Shown: piece after piece, positions 40,532 to 51,171 of the stretch
Numbering within the stretch: position 1 is the first letter of the stretch
Layout: each line of letters opens with the position of its first letter
Assembly (NCBI RefSeq): GCF_900636545.1
Contig: NZ_LR134290.1
Coordinates: 2,108,001 to 2,172,000 of the forward strand
Source: Pseudomonas mendocina
Lineage (GTDB): Bacteria; Pseudomonadota; Gammaproteobacteria; Pseudomonadales; Pseudomonadaceae
DNA length: 64,000 nucleotides
Direction of reading: 5' to 3'
Made by a program: the position numbers and the translations under genes
The notes under the pieces: model-generated
Told to the model about the DNA's origin: nothing
The model's database searches: none
What the model saw: only the letters and a program-made list of their open reading frames with translations

Positions 40532-41641
40532 ATGAGTTGCGATTTCCTGACCCTGGCCCAGCCAGGGGTGCAAAAGCTGTCCCCCTACGTACCTGGCAAG
40601 CCGGTCGACGAGCTGGCCCGTGAGCTGAGTCTCGACCCGGCGGGTATCGTCAAGCTGGCCAGCAATGAGAACCCGCTCGGCCCCAGCGACAAGGTGCTGG
40701 CGGCGATTCGTGCCGAGCTGGACGAGCTGACCCGCTACCCGGACGGCAACGGCTTCACCCTCAAGGCTGCGCTGGCCTCACGCTATGGCGTGGATGCGGC
40801 GCAGGTCACCCTGGGCAACGGCTCCAACGATATCCTCGAGCTGGTTGCCCGAGCCTATCTGGCACCCGGCCTCAATGCCGTGTTCAGTGACTACGCCTTT
40901 GCTGTTTACCCTATCGCCACTCAGGCTGTGGGCGCGCAGGGCAAAATCGTGCCGGCTAGGGACTACGGTCACGACCTGCAGGCGATGCTTGCCGCCATCG
41001 ATGACAACACGCGCGTCGTTTTCATCGCCAACCCCAATAATCCGACCGGTACCTGGTTCGGCCCGGACGCGTTGGAGGCTTTCCTGGCGAAGGTGCCGGA
41101 GTCTGTGCTGGTGGTGCTGGACGAAGCCTATATCGAATACGCCGAAGGCGACGAACTGCCGGATGGTCTGGACTACCTGGTGCGCTATCCCAACCTGCTG
41201 GTGTCACGCACTTTCTCCAAAGCATACGGCCTGGCGTCGTTGCGGGTCGGTTACGCGATCAGCTCGCCGGCTATCGCCGATGTACTCAATCGCGTGCGTC
41301 AGCCGTTCAACGTCAACAGTCTGGCCCTGGCCGCCGCTTGTGCAGCGCTAGCTGATGTCGACTATCTGGCCGAAAGTCGGCGGCTCAATGACGTGGGCAT
41401 GCAGCAACTGGAAGAGGGCTTACGTGCCCTGGGCCTGAGCTGGATTCCGTCCAAGGGCAACTTCATCGCCGTCGATTTTGGTCGCGATACGGCGGCGATC
41501 AACCAGGCGCTGTTGCGTGAGGGGGTCATCGTGCGACCGATGGCCGGTTACCGCATGCCCAACTTCCTGCGTGTCTCCATCGGCCTGCCGAGGGAGAACT
41601 CGCGCTTCCTCGAGGCGTTGGCCAAGGTGCTGTCGGCGTGA
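40532..41641 (+). CDS. hisC2: Histidinol-phosphate / aromatic aminotransferase
   Basis: A 369-residue PLP aminotransferase of class I/II. NENPLGPS, the PNNPTGTW substrate motif, DEAYIEY and the PLP-lysine motif SRTFSKAYGLASLRVGY are present. In this operon the enzyme is thought to act on imidazole acetol-phosphate and on aromatic keto acids. ATG 40532 has GAGG upstream. The stop overlaps the GTG start of the next gene (GTGA). Confidence 0.94.
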   Translation: MSCDFLTLAQPGVQKLSPYVPGKPVDELARELSLDPAGIVKLASNENPLGPSDKVLAAIRAELDELTRYPDGNGFTLKAALASRYGVDAAQVTLGNGSNDILELVARAYLAPGLNAVFSDYAFAVYPIATQAVGAQGKIVPARDYGHDLQAMLAAIDDNTRVVFIANPNNPTGTWFGPDALEAFLAKVPESVLVVLDEAYIEYAEGDELPDGLDYLVRYPNLLVSRTFSKAYGLASLRVGYAISSPAIADVLNRVRQPFNVNSLALAAACAALADVDYLAESRRLNDVGMQQLEEGLRALGLSWIPSKGNFIAVDFGRDTAAINQALLREGVIVRPMAGYRMPNFLRVSIGLPRENSRFLEALAKVLSA

Positions 41642-43878
41642 CTGTCACTGCAGTGCAATCGAACGCCCCTAAGATCGGCCGCCTGGTGGTGGTCGGTCTT
41701 GGCCTGATCGGTGGGTCCTTTGCCAAGGGGCTGCGCGAGCGTGGTCTGTGCCGGGAGGTGGTAGGTGTCGACCTGGACGTTGAATCGCGCCGTCTGGCTG
41801 TGCAGTTAGGTGTCGTCGACCGCTGCGAGAGCGACCTGGCCAGTGCCTGTCAGGGAGCTGAGGTCATCCAGCTGGCCGTGCCTATCCTGGCCATGGAGAG
41901 GGTGCTCGCCGAGCTGGCGAAGCTTGATCTTGGTGGTGCCGTGCTGACCGATGTGGGCAGCGCCAAGGGCAATGTCGTACGCGCTGCGCGTCAGGTGTTT
42001 TCCGGCAAGGCTGTGCGCCTGGTGCCTGGGCATCCTATCGCTGGCTCCGAGCAGAGTGGTGTGGAAGCTGCCAATGCCGAGCTGTTCCGCCGTCACAAGG
42101 TCATCCTTACACCCTGTGAGCACAGCGATGAAGCGGCGGTGGCCCTGGTTGAAAGCCTGTGGCGCGAGCTCGGTGCGGATGTCGAGTCCATGGATGTAGA
42201 GCACCACGACCAGGTGCTGGCTGCTACCAGTCATTTGCCGCACCTGCTGGCTTTTACCCTGGTTGACTCGCTGGCCAAGCGCAGCGAGAACCTGGAGATT
42301 TTCCGCTATGCGGCCGGTGGTTTCCGCGATTTCACGCGGATCGCCGGCAGTGATCCGGTGATGTGGCACGATATCTTCCTCGCCAACCGCGAGGCCGTGT
42401 TGCGCACACTGGATACGTTTCGCGACGACCTCGACGCCTTGCGCGACGCGGTCGACGCCGGGGATGGGCATCAACTGCTGGGCGTGTTTACTCGCGCTCG
42501 TGTTGCCCGCGAACATTTCAGCAAAATTCTGGCCCGCAGGGCCTATGTGGACGCTATGCACTCGACCGATCTGATTTTCCTGGCAAAACCCGGTAGCAGC
42601 CTGTCCGGACGTATCCGTGTACCCGGTGACAAATCCATTTCGCACCGTTCGATCATGCTGGGTTCGTTGGCTGAGGGCACCACCGAGGTCGAAGGCTTCC
42701 TTGAAGGTGAAGATGCCCTGGCCACGCTGCAGGCTTTCCGTGATATGGGCGTGGTTATCGAGGGACCGCATCACGGTCGTGTGACCATTCATGGTGTCGG
42801 CCTTAACGGCCTGAAGGCGCCGGCCGGCCCGCTGTATATGGGCAACTCCGGCACTTCCATGCGTCTGCTCTCCGGCCTGTTGGCGGCGCAATCGTTCGAT
42901 ACCATCCTGACTGGCGATGCTTCGCTGTCCAAGCGTCCAATGAATCGCGTGGCCAAGCCGTTGCGGGAAATGGGCGCGGTGATCGAGACCGGGCCTGAAG
43001 GGCGTCCGCCGCTGAATATCAAGGGCGGCCAGCGCCTGACCGGTATGGATTACGAAATGCCCATGGCCAGCGCCCAGGTCAAATCCTGCCTGCTGCTGGC
43101 GGGCTTGTACGCGGCGGGCCGCACCTCGGTTACCGAGCCGGCGCCAACCCGTGATCACACTGAGCGCATGCTGCGTGGCTTTGGCTACCCGTTGAGCGTG
43201 GAGGGCAGCACTGCCAGCGTCGAGTCCGGGCACAAACTCAGTGCTACGCGCATTGAGGTGCCGGCCGATATTTCCTCGGCGGCGTTCTTCCTGGTCGCGG
43301 CGAGCATCGCCGAAGGCTCCGAACTGGTGCTGGAGCACGTTGGCATCAATCCGACCCGTACTGGCGTGATCGATATCCTCAAGCTGATGGGCGGCGATAT
43401 TACCCTGGAAAACCAACGCGAAGTGGGTGGCGAACCGGTTGCCGACATTCGTGTGCGTGCAGCCAGGCTCAAGGGTATCGATATTCCGGAAGACCTGGTG
43501 CCGCTGGCCATCGATGAATTCCCTGTGCTCTTCGTCGCTGCGGCCTGCGCCGAAGGTCGTACCGTGCTGCGCGGCGCCGAAGAGCTGCGAGTCAAGGAGT
43601 CGGACCGTATTCAGGTCATGGCCGATGGCCTTATCTCGCTGGGGGTCAAGGCCGAGCCGACCCCCGATGGTATCGTCATCGAAGGCGGTGCCATGGGTGG
43701 TGGGGAAGTCTGGGCGCACGGCGACCACCGCATCGCCATGTCCTTCAGCGTTGCTTCGCTGCGTGCCAGTGCGCCGATTCGTATCCACGATTGTGCCAAC
43801 GTCGCTACGTCCTTCCCCAACTTCCTCGCTCTGGCGGCTGAGGTCGGCATCAATGTGGCTGAAGAGGGTGCTGTATGA
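41638..43878 (+). CDS. tyrA-aroA: Fused prephenate/cyclohexadienyl dehydrogenase and EPSP synthase
   Basis: A 746-residue bifunctional protein. TyrA is at residues 1 to about 295 ([33 protein letters not shown]), making tyrosine precursors. AroA begins near 310 ([65 protein letters not shown]), making EPSP. AroA is of the class I/II intermediate kind seen in pseudomonads. The fusion is known in the genus. Start GTG 41638 overlaps hisC2; its stop overlaps cmk (ATGA). Confidence 0.95.
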   Translation: MTVTAVQSNAPKIGRLVVVGLGLIGGSFAKGLRERGLCREVVGVDLDVESRRLAVQLGVVDRCESDLASACQGAEVIQLAVPILAMERVLAELAKLDLGGAVLTDVGSAKGNVVRAARQVFSGKAVRLVPGHPIAGSEQSGVEAANAELFRRHKVILTPCEHSDEAAVALVESLWRELGADVESMDVEHHDQVLAATSHLPHLLAFTLVDSLAKRSENLEIFRYAAGGFRDFTRIAGSDPVMWHDIFLANREAVLRTLDTFRDDLDALRDAVDAGDGHQLLGVFTRARVAREHFSKILARRAYVDAMHSTDLIFLAKPGSSLSGRIRVPGDKSISHRSIMLGSLAEGTTEVEGFLEGEDALATLQAFRDMGVVIEGPHHGRVTIHGVGLNGLKAPAGPLYMGNSGTSMRLLSGLLAAQSFDTILTGDASLSKRPMNRVAKPLREMGAVIETGPEGRPPLNIKGGQRLTGMDYEMPMASAQVKSCLLLAGLYAAGRTSVTEPAPTRDHTERMLRGFGYPLSVEGSTASVESGHKLSATRIEVPADISSAAFFLVAASIAEGSELVLEHVGINPTRTGVIDILKLMGGDITLENQREVGGEPVADIRVRAARLKGIDIPEDLVPLAIDEFPVLFVAAACAEGRTVLRGAEELRVKESDRIQVMADGLISLGVKAEPTPDGIVIEGGAMGGGEVWAHGDHRIAMSFSVASLRASAPIRIHDCANVATSFPNFLALAAEVGINVAEEGAV

Positions 43879-44540
43879 GTGCCCCGGTAATCACTGTCGA
43901 TGGGCCGAGCGGGTCGGGCAAGGGCACGCTTTGCGCGCTGCTGGCCAAGCAGCTGGGCTGGAATCTGCTCGACTCCGGCGCGCTCTATCGTCTGCTGGCC
44001 TTTGCCGCCGGCAATCACGGTATCGATCTGACCAACGAGGAGGCGCTCAAGCAGCTGGCCGCGCATCTGGATGTTCAGTTCATCGACAAGCGCATCATCC
44101 TCGAAGGCGAAGAGGTGACCGACGCCATTCGCAATGAACAGGTGGGCGCAGGCGCTTCGATGGTGGCTTCGCTGCCAGCGGTGCGCGAGGCGCTGCTGCA
44201 GCGTCAGCGTGCATTCCAGGAGATGCCGGGCCTAGTGGCCGATGGCCGCGACATGGGAACCGTGGTGTTCACCGACGCACCACTGAAGATTTTTCTGACC
44301 GCCAGTGCCGAGGAGCGTGCCCGCCGCCGTTACCTGCAGTTGAAGGCCAAGGGCGATGATGTTAATCTCGCGAGTCTTCTCGACGAGATACGGGCGCGCG
44401 ACGAGCGTGATACTCAGCGTGCGGTGGCTCCGCTGAAGCCGGCAGCCGACGCAATCCTGCTGGATTCCACCGAACTTTCCATCGAGCAAGTGCTAGAACG
44501 AATTCTGAGCGAGGTCGCCGATCGCGATCTCGCCGGGTAA
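43875..44540 (+). CDS. cmk: Cytidylate kinase
   Basis: A 221-residue (d)CMP kinase. The P-loop is [33 protein letters not shown] and the [11 protein letters not shown] stretch fit the family. It starts inside the tyrA-aroA stop codon (ATGA). It is followed by a hairpin and rpsA, an order conserved widely in proteobacteria. Confidence 0.96.
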   Translation: MSAPVITVDGPSGSGKGTLCALLAKQLGWNLLDSGALYRLLAFAAGNHGIDLTNEEALKQLAAHLDVQFIDKRIILEGEEVTDAIRNEQVGAGASMVASLPAVREALLQRQRAFQEMPGLVADGRDMGTVVFTDAPLKIFLTASAEERARRRYLQLKAKGDDVNLASLLDEIRARDERDTQRAVAPLKPAADAILLDSTELSIEQVLERILSEVADRDLAG

Positions 44541-44578
44541 AGGGGCTCTCGGTTGCTTTAAATCGAAGAGTCCGCAAG

Positions 44579-44621
44579 GAGGCATGCGGGAGACCAGTCC
44601 TTGTCCCGCAGGCCTCTTTTT
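44579..44621 (+). terminator. Terminator or attenuator between cmk and rpsA
   Basis: GAGGC-A-TGCGGGA (44579-44591) pairs with TCCCGCA-G-GCCTC (44604-44616), 12 pairs and one mismatch, followed by TTTTT. It sits 38 nt after cmk and 70 nt before rpsA. It could end the upstream operon or attenuate reading into rpsA. Confidence 0.8.
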
Positions 44622-44691
44622 ACATGAACGAACCCACATGGTCTGGAATGTGGTTTGGGCGAATCCCCGCCCTTGATCAACAGGAATCAAC

Positions 44692-46374
44692 ATGAGCGAA
44701 AGCTTTGCAGAACTATTTGAAGAAAGCCTGAAATCCCTCGACATGCAGCCGGGCGCCATCATCACCGGCATCGTGGTCGACATCGACGGTGACTGGGTTA
44801 CCGTTCACGCCGGTCTGAAGTCCGAGGGCGTCATCCCGCTCGACCAGTTCTTCAACGAACAAGGCGAGCTGACCATCAAGGTCGGTGACGAAGTCCACGT
44901 TGCGCTGGACGCGGTTGAAGATGGCTTCGGTGAAACCAAGCTGTCCCGCGAGAAAGCCAAGCGCGCTGAATCCTGGCTGGTTCTGGAAGCTGCGTTCAAC
45001 GCTGAAGAAGTGGTCAAGGGCGTTATCAACGGTAAGGTCAAAGGCGGCTTCACCGTTGACGTCAACGGCATCCGCGCGTTCCTGCCGGGTTCCCTGGTTG
45101 ATGTCCGTCCGGTGCGTGATACCACTCACCTGGAAGGCAAAGAGCTGGAATTCAAGGTCATCAAGCTGGACCAGAAGCGCAACAACGTTGTCGTTTCCCG
45201 TCGTAGCGTCCTGGAAGCCGAGAACAGCGCCGAGCGCGAAGCTCTGCTGGAATCGCTGCAGGAAGGCCAGCAAGTCAAAGGTATCGTCAAGAACCTCACC
45301 GACTACGGTGCGTTCGTTGACCTGGGCGGCGTAGATGGCCTGCTGCACATCACCGACATGGCTTGGAAGCGCATCAAGCACCCGTCCGAGATCGTCAACG
45401 TTGGCGACGAGATCGACGTCAAGGTTCTGAAGTACGATCGCGAGCGTAACCGCGTATCCCTGGGCCTGAAGCAGCTGGGCGAAGATCCGTGGGTTGCCAT
45501 CAAGGCTCGTTACCCGGAAAACACCCGCGTCATGGCGCGCGTCACCAATCTGACCGACTACGGCTGCTTCGCTGAGCTGGAAGAGGGCGTTGAAGGTCTG
45601 GTGCACGTTTCCGAGATGGACTGGACCAACAAGAACATCCACCCGTCGAAGGTCGTCAACGTCGGCGACGAAGTGGAAGTCATGGTTCTGGACATCGACG
45701 AGGAGCGTCGTCGTATCTCCCTGGGTATCAAGCAGTGCAAGACCAACCCGTGGGAAGACTTCTCCGGTCAGTTCAACAAGGGTGACAAGATCTCCGGCAC
45801 CATCAAGTCGATCACCGATTTCGGTATCTTCATTGGTCTGGACGGCGGCATCGACGGCCTGGTTCACCTGTCCGACATCTCCTGGAACGAAGCTGGCGAA
45901 GAAGCCGTGCGTCGCTTCAAGAAGGGCGACGAGCTGGAAACCGTCATCCTGTCGGTTGACCCGGAGCGCGAGCGCATCTCCCTGGGCATCAAGCAACTGG
46001 AAGACGATCCGTTCAGCAACTACGTTTCCCTCAACGACAAGGGCACCATCGTCCGTGGCGTTGTGAAGGAAGTAGATGCCAAGGGCGCCATCATCGACCT
46101 GGGCAACGAGATCGAAGCCACTCTGAAAGCCTCCGAAATCAGCCGTGACCGCGTTGAAGACGCGCGCAACGTCCTGAAAGAAGGCGACGAAGTAGAAGCC
46201 AAGATCATCAGCGTCGACCGCAAGTCCCGCGTTATCAGCCTGTCCATCAAGTCGAAAGACGTCGAGGACGAGAAGGACGCGATGAAGGAACTGCGTAACA
46301 AGCAAGACGTTGAAAGCACCGGTCCGACCACTATTGGTGATCTGATCCGTGCTCAGATGGAAAACCAGAACTAA
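44692..46374 (+). CDS. rpsA: 30S ribosomal protein S1
   Basis: A 560-residue mRNA-binding ribosomal protein with six S1 domains (starting near residues 20, 105, 190, 277, 364 and 450), each with the GxV...[10 protein letters not shown]...GLLHITD pattern. The codon use is that of a highly expressed gene. The 151-nt leader after cmk includes a terminator-like hairpin; S1 is known to regulate its own translation. Confidence 0.98.
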   Translation: MSESFAELFEESLKSLDMQPGAIITGIVVDIDGDWVTVHAGLKSEGVIPLDQFFNEQGELTIKVGDEVHVALDAVEDGFGETKLSREKAKRAESWLVLEAAFNAEEVVKGVINGKVKGGFTVDVNGIRAFLPGSLVDVRPVRDTTHLEGKELEFKVIKLDQKRNNVVVSRRSVLEAENSAEREALLESLQEGQQVKGIVKNLTDYGAFVDLGGVDGLLHITDMAWKRIKHPSEIVNVGDEIDVKVLKYDRERNRVSLGLKQLGEDPWVAIKARYPENTRVMARVTNLTDYGCFAELEEGVEGLVHVSEMDWTNKNIHPSKVVNVGDEVEVMVLDIDEERRRISLGIKQCKTNPWEDFSGQFNKGDKISGTIKSITDFGIFIGLDGGIDGLVHLSDISWNEAGEEAVRRFKKGDELETVILSVDPERERISLGIKQLEDDPFSNYVSLNDKGTIVRGVVKEVDAKGAIIDLGNEIEATLKASEISRDRVEDARNVLKEGDEVEAKIISVDRKSRVISLSIKSKDVEDEKDAMKELRNKQDVESTGPTTIGDLIRAQMENQN

Positions 46375-46395
46375 GTTCGGGTAATTCATCGCACG

Positions 46396-46423
46396 AAAAG
46401 GCGGCCTTCGGGTCGCCTTTTTT
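46396..46423 (+). terminator. Terminator of rpsA
   Basis: AAAAGGCGGCC (46396-46406) and GGTCGCCTTTT pair around a stable TTCG tetraloop (46407-46410), followed by a T-run. It lies 22 nt after the rpsA stop. Confidence 0.92.
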
Positions 46424-46468
46424 GTTTCTTGGCTCCGCTGTTGGACGCTTGATGCCTCTCGGTCTGTG

Positions 46469-46507
46469 CGTCGCTAAATGTACTTTCCTCTTCTCTCGTC
46501 GCTAAAT
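46469..46507 (+). repeat. Short direct repeat upstream of ihfB
   Basis: CGTCGCTAAAT occurs at 46469-46479 and again at 46497-46507, 28 bp apart, in the 248-nt ihfB promoter region. This might mark a regulatory site; nothing else was seen in this stretch. Confidence 0.35.
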
Positions 46508-46671
46508 ATCGACTCGGTATTTGCCTTGTGGCGGTGCTAATGAAATCGCTATATGGTCGATTGTTCCCAGCGTTGCGCTAACGCCTTGTTTTTTAGGCTG
46601 TTCAAAAGCTGATCAGCGTGCTAAAACCAAACCGTCGAGTCTTCTAGCCGCTTGAAAAAGAAGGGAAAACC

Positions 46672-46956
46672 ATGACCAAGTCGGAGTTGATCGAAAGAAT
46701 TGTCACTCACCAAGGTCAGCTGTCCTCCAAGGATGTCGAGCTGGCCATCAAGACCATGTTGGAACAAATGTCCCAGGCGTTGGCTACGGGGGACCGAATC
46801 GAGATCCGCGGTTTTGGCAGCTTCTCGCTTCACTATCGTGCTCCGCGAGTAGGGCGCAACCCCAAGACCGGCCAGTCGGTGCGCCTGGATGGCAAGTTTG
46901 TGCCGCACTTCAAGCCCGGCAAGGAGCTGCGCGATCGGGTCAATGAGGACGAGTAA
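46672..46956 (+). CDS. ihfB: Integration host factor beta subunit
   Basis: A 94-residue DNA-bending protein that forms IHF with Ihf[12 protein letters not shown], the DNA-minor-groove arm RNPKTGQSV and the ending [12 protein letters not shown] are those of IhfB. In pseudomonads ihfB is the left border of the O-antigen locus, which fits the polysaccharide genes that follow here. Confidence 0.97.
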   Translation: MTKSELIERIVTHQGQLSSKDVELAIKTMLEQMSQALATGDRIEIRGFGSFSLHYRAPRVGRNPKTGQSVRLDGKFVPHFKPGKELRDRVNEDE

Positions 46957-47026
46957 TGGTGCGTGACTTAATTGCAGATCAGGCGGTCGGCCGGCGTCAC
47001 ACTTTTGTCGCGCTTGCGAAATTGTA

Positions 47027-47053
47027 GAAAACCGGCAAAATGTGCGGGTTTTC
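47027..47053 (+). terminator. Probable terminator of ihfB
   Basis: GAAAACCGGC (47027-47036) pairs with GCGGGTTTTC (47044-47053) except for one mismatch; the second arm contains the T-run. It lies 71 nt after the ihfB stop. Confidence 0.5.
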
Positions 47054-47174
47054 ACAGGTTCCTTCCTTGCCAGCTTTCTAAGCTAGCTGATTCAGTTGAT
47101 TGCGATTTCCTGAGCCGTTACCCGCACTACTGGGCTGAGTCCCTTTAGATTTGCCAGTGTTAAAGGATTGACTC

Positions 47175-48653
47175 GTGCGGTACCCCTCCATTGTTCATCA
47201 CGGCGCCGTAACTGGTGTAACGGGCTCATGTCATCAGTTGCAGATGAGTCAGGAGCATGCGCTGCTGGTTGACTGCGGCCTTTTTCAAGGTGACGAAACT
47301 TCTCCCGAAGGTCGAGCAGGCACTGGCAACCTCGCAATAGATTTCCCTTTAGACACTATCAAGGCTCTGGTCGCCACCCATGTCCATATCGACCACGTTG
47401 GCCGCATCCCATACTTGCTAGCGGCGGGCTTCAATGGGCCGGTTCTCTGCAGCGAGCCGTCGGCCAAACTTCTGCCCATTGTTCTCGAGGATGCTTTCAA
47501 GCTCGGTTTCAGTCGCGACCAGAAACAAGTCGAGCGTTACTTGAAGCTGATCGAGCAGCGCATCATCGCATTACCCTACAAGCAATGGTTCACCCTTGTT
47601 GACACGCAGGCGCTCAGAGCCCGAATTCGTCTACAGCGTGCCGGCCATATCCTCGGCTCGGCCTATGTTGAAGTGGACCTGCGATACCCTGAGACGGGTG
47701 AGAAGAAGCGCATCGTGTTCTCCGGTGATCTGGGTGCGGCTCATGCACCAATCCTTCCAGCGCCTAAAGCTCCATACAAAGCCGATACTCTGGTCATCGA
47801 AAGTACCTACGGCGATCGCCTGCACGAAGATCGCCGCAACCGTCGCGCGCGACTGGAAAAAGAAGTCCTCGAGCATGCGCTTAGCAATGACGGTACGGTC
47901 ATGATCCCGGCTTTCAGTATCGGTCGCACTCAGGAGCTACTCTACGAGCTCGAAGACATCATTCATCGCAGGGCGCTGAGGGCTTCGACAGAGACTCGGC
48001 CAGGGGCACGCGCTTCGGAAACAAGCAAAGCTCCAGTGCTCGACTGGGCAAATTTGCCGATTATTCTCGACTCTCCACTGGCCAGCCGCTTCACCGCGGT
48101 TTATCGCGAGCTAGACCAGTTTTGGGATGCAGAGGCGAGGGCGCGTTTGGCCAAAGGTCGTAACCCACTGGCTTTCTGTAACCTGCTTACGGTCGATAGC
48201 CATCAGGCTCACCTAGCCATGGTCAATCGCTTGAGTCAGACAGCCCAGCCTGCCATCGTCATTGCCGGCAATGGAATGTGCTCGAGCGGGCGCATCGTCA
48301 ACTATCTCAGGGCCATGCTTGGAGACGAGCGGCACGATGTTCTGTTCGTCGGCTATCAGGCCGAGGGCACAGCCGGCAGGCAGATCCAGCAATTCGGTCC
48401 GCGTGGTGGCTATTTGGTAATGGACGGACAGCGCTATGACATTCGTGCGCAAGTCCATACCATTGGTGGTTACTCCGCTCATGCTGATCAGGAGGGCTTG
48501 GTAGGATTTGTTACTCGGATGCGCCATTGGCCGTCAGAGGTTCGGATTGTGCATGGGGACGCAGTCGCTAAACAGGCGCTTGTTCAGCGTTTGTGCGAGC
48601 GTTATGAACAGGCTGATATGCAGGGGGAATTTATCATCGCGGGCTCTGAGTGA
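47175..48653 (+). CDS. Beta-CASP metallo-beta-lactamase-fold ribonuclease
   Basis: A 492-residue protein of the CPSF73/YSH1-like family. The HxHxDH metal motif is in THVHIDHVGRIPYL. Further ligands lie in GHILGSAYVE and FSGDLGAAH. The beta-CASP part includes VMIPAFSIGRTQELLYEL, LDSPLA, IAGNGMCSSGRIV and GYSAHADQEGL. Bacterial members are RNA nucleases of uncertain role. The start is GTG 47175 with a weak ribosome site (AAAGGA). Similar genes stand between ihfB and O-antigen genes in some other pseudomonads (from memory). Confidence 0.9.
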   Translation: MRYPSIVHHGAVTGVTGSCHQLQMSQEHALLVDCGLFQGDETSPEGRAGTGNLAIDFPLDTIKALVATHVHIDHVGRIPYLLAAGFNGPVLCSEPSAKLLPIVLEDAFKLGFSRDQKQVERYLKLIEQRIIALPYKQWFTLVDTQALRARIRLQRAGHILGSAYVEVDLRYPETGEKKRIVFSGDLGAAHAPILPAPKAPYKADTLVIESTYGDRLHEDRRNRRARLEKEVLEHALSNDGTVMIPAFSIGRTQELLYELEDIIHRRALRASTETRPGARASETSKAPVLDWANLPIILDSPLASRFTAVYRELDQFWDAEARARLAKGRNPLAFCNLLTVDSHQAHLAMVNRLSQTAQPAIVIAGNGMCSSGRIVNYLRAMLGDERHDVLFVGYQAEGTAGRQIQQFGPRGGYLVMDGQRYDIRAQVHTIGGYSAHADQEGLVGFVTRMRHWPSEVRIVHGDAVAKQALVQRLCERYEQADMQGEFIIAGSE

Positions 48654-48710
48654 ATTCAGGGTATGGTGAGCTTTGCTCTTAAAATGTTGATCTTGAATTG
48701 TGTGGTTTAG

Positions 48711-49844
48711 ATGACGATAAAAACGCTCTGTGTCTTTGGTACTCGTCCTGAAGCAATCAAAATGGCGCCTCTAGCGCTGGCGTTACAGGATGATCCTCGC
48801 TTCGAAGCAAAAGTCTGCGTAACTGGCCAACATCGACAGATGCTTGACCAGGTGCTTGACCTATTTGATTTGGTGCCTGATTTCGATCTCAATATCATGA
48901 AGCCAGGGCAGGACCTCACTGACGTAACCAGTTCTATTCTGCTGGGTATGCGTGAAGTCTTAGCGACTTTCAAGCCAGACGTCGTTTTGGTTCACGGTGA
49001 CACAGCGACAACATTCGCGGCCAGCATTGCTGCTTATTATCAGCAGATCCCGGTAGCTCATGTAGAGGCTGGCCTGCGTACGGGCAATATCTATTCGCCT
49101 TGGCCAGAAGAGGGGAATCGAAAACTCACCGGCGCAATTGCAACGCTCCATTTTGCACCTACAGAAACCTCTAGCTCGAATTTGCTCAGAGAAGGGGTTG
49201 CTTCTGACAGCATCGTCGTCACTGGCAACACGGTAATCGATGCTCTTCTTCAGGTGGTTGCCAAGCTGGACTCCGACAGCAGCTTGCAAGCGCAATTCGC
49301 CTCTCGTTTTCCCTTCCTGAACCCGGAGCGTAAGCTGATCCTCGTTACCGGACATCGTCGGGAGAGCTTTGGTGGAGGCTTCGAGCGTATTTGTCAGGCC
49401 TTGGTAGAGACTGCACAGCGATTCTCCGATGTTGAGATCGTTTATCCGGTGCATTTGAATCCGAACGTTCGTGAGCCGGTCAATCGTTTACTGGCCGGTA
49501 TCGAGAATGTGCATCTGATCGAGCCGCTGGACTATCTGCCATTTGTCTACCTGATGAATCAGTCCTACCTGATCCTGACCGACTCTGGGGGCATTCAAGA
49601 AGAGGCACCGTCACTGGGCAAACCGGTTCTCGTGATGCGTGATACCACCGAGCGCCCGGAGGCAGTAGATGCCGGCACCGTCAAGTTGGTTGGAACTGAT
49701 GTATCAGCTATCACCTCTGCCCTCGCTACTCTACTTACCGACGAGGCCGCCTACCGTCAGATGAGCTTCGCTCACAACCCCTACGGTGACGGCAAAGCCT
49801 GCCAGCGCATTCTCGAATCCCTTTCCCAACTCAAGAAGAAGTGA
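48711..49844 (+). CDS. wecB: UDP-N-acetylglucosamine 2-epimerase, non-hydrolysing
   Basis: A 377-residue enzyme that interconverts UDP-GlcNAc and UDP-ManNAc. [54 protein letters not shown] and [28 protein letters not shown] segments are diagnostic. It is directly followed by wecC, with 2 nt between the genes, so the pair supplies UDP-ManNAcA for a surface polysaccharide. Confidence 0.95.
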   Translation: MTIKTLCVFGTRPEAIKMAPLALALQDDPRFEAKVCVTGQHRQMLDQVLDLFDLVPDFDLNIMKPGQDLTDVTSSILLGMREVLATFKPDVVLVHGDTATTFAASIAAYYQQIPVAHVEAGLRTGNIYSPWPEEGNRKLTGAIATLHFAPTETSSSNLLREGVASDSIVVTGNTVIDALLQVVAKLDSDSSLQAQFASRFPFLNPERKLILVTGHRRESFGGGFERICQALVETAQRFSDVEIVYPVHLNPNVREPVNRLLAGIENVHLIEPLDYLPFVYLMNQSYLILTDSGGIQEEAPSLGKPVLVMRDTTERPEAVDAGTVKLVGTDVSAITSALATLLTDEAAYRQMSFAHNPYGDGKACQRILESLSQLKKK

Positions 49845-49846
49845 CC

Positions 49847-51115
49847 ATGCAGTTCAAGACTATTTCCGTTATCGGGCTGGGTTATATCGGCTTGCCGACC
49901 GCTGCCGTATTTGCCTCACGTAAAATCAAGGTCGTTGGCGTAGATGTTAACCAGCATGCTGTTGACACCATCAATCGTGGTGAGATTCATATCGTCGAGC
50001 CTGATCTGGATATGGTGGTACATGCTGCTGTAACCGAGGGCTATCTGAAGGCCAGCACCAAACCTGAGGGCGCCGATGCCTTTCTGATTGCTGTACCCAC
50101 TCCTTTCAAGGGCGATAATCACGATCCTGACCTCAGCTATATCGAAGCTGCCAGCAACGCTATCGCGCCAGTGTTGAAGCAGGGGGACCTTGTCATTCTT
50201 GAGTCTACCTCTCCTGTTGGCGCCACTGAGCAGATGGCAGCATGGCTGGCCGAAGCTCGTCCGGATCTAAGTTTCCCCCAGACTCATGGTGAAGAGTCCG
50301 ATATCCGTATTGCCCACTGTCCAGAGCGTGTGCTACCGGGTCACGTACTGCGTGAGTTGGTACAAAACGACCGTGTTGTTGGCGGCATGACAGCGAAGTG
50401 TTCCGCAGCAGCCTGTGCGCTCTACAAAACCTTCGTTGAAGGGGAGTGTGTCGTCACCAATGCGCGTACTGCCGAAATGGCCAAGTTGACAGAGAACAGC
50501 TTCCGTGACGTTAACATCGCCTTTGCCAATGAGCTTTCCATCATCTGCGACAAACTGGACATCAATGTTTGGGAGTTGATTGCACTGGCTAATCGACACC
50601 CTCGCGTCAATATTCTTCAACCGGGGCCGGGAGTTGGTGGTCATTGTATTGCAGTTGATCCTTGGTTCATCGTGAGCAAGACCCCTGAACAGGCTCGCCT
50701 GATCCGCACCGCTCGTGAGGTCAACGACAGTAAGCCGGAATGGGTGCTGGGCAAGGTTGACCAGATGCTGGGGGCTTACATGGCCGCCAATCCAGGTAAA
50801 ACTGCCAGCGACGTGACCATTGCCTGTTTTGGCTTGGCATTCAAGGCGGATATTGATGATTTGCGCGAGAGTCCGGCTTTAGCTATTGCTGCACAATTAC
50901 GGCAACGCCATCCCGGTAAGGTAATTATGGTAGAGCCAAATATCGATCATGCCCTGCCTAGCACGTTAGCCGGCGCCACCTTGGTCAGTACCGAAGAAGC
51001 GCTTCTGCAGGCTGATATTGGCGTATTGCTGGTGGATCATCAGCAATTCAAGAGCCTTCAGCTCCCTGAGCACATGGGCGTTGTTGATACTCGAGGGCTT
51101 TGGCCTGTTTGTTGA
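49847..51115 (+). CDS. wecC: UDP-N-acetyl-D-mannosamine dehydrogenase
   Basis: A 422-residue UDP-sugar dehydrogenase that oxidises UDP-ManNAc to UDP-ManNAcA. The NAD-binding motif is VIGLGYIGLPTAAVF. The catalytic Cys is in PGPGVGGHCIAVDPWF; the C-terminal FGLAFKADIDDLRESPAL is conserved. ATG 49847 is chosen; GTG 49841 is in frame and overlaps the wecB stop. Codon use begins to shift to AT-richer downstream of this gene. Confidence 0.94.
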   Translation: MQFKTISVIGLGYIGLPTAAVFASRKIKVVGVDVNQHAVDTINRGEIHIVEPDLDMVVHAAVTEGYLKASTKPEGADAFLIAVPTPFKGDNHDPDLSYIEAASNAIAPVLKQGDLVILESTSPVGATEQMAAWLAEARPDLSFPQTHGEESDIRIAHCPERVLPGHVLRELVQNDRVVGGMTAKCSAAACALYKTFVEGECVVTNARTAEMAKLTENSFRDVNIAFANELSIICDKLDINVWELIALANRHPRVNILQPGPGVGGHCIAVDPWFIVSKTPEQARLIRTAREVNDSKPEWVLGKVDQMLGAYMAANPGKTASDVTIACFGLAFKADIDDLRESPALAIAAQLRQRHPGKVIMVEPNIDHALPSTLAGATLVSTEEALLQADIGVLLVDHQQFKSLQLPEHMGVVDTRGLWPVC

Positions 51116-51171
51116 GTTCGGCGTCCGCTTTTGGTCACGCCAAATGTAGCGGATAACTCAAATTAACCAGA

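Noticed and set aside
41806..43788. Minus-strand frame of 660 codons
   Set aside because: Shadow of tyrA-aroA, which has complete enzyme motifs.
44713..46389. Minus-strand frame of 558 codons
   Set aside because: Shadow of rpsA, created by its GAC/GTC/GAA-rich codons.
46983..46993. Possible JUMPstart/ops element (GGCGGTCGGCC) before the polysaccharide genes
   Set aside because: It matches the GGCGGTAG core poorly, and the rest of the consensus is missing.
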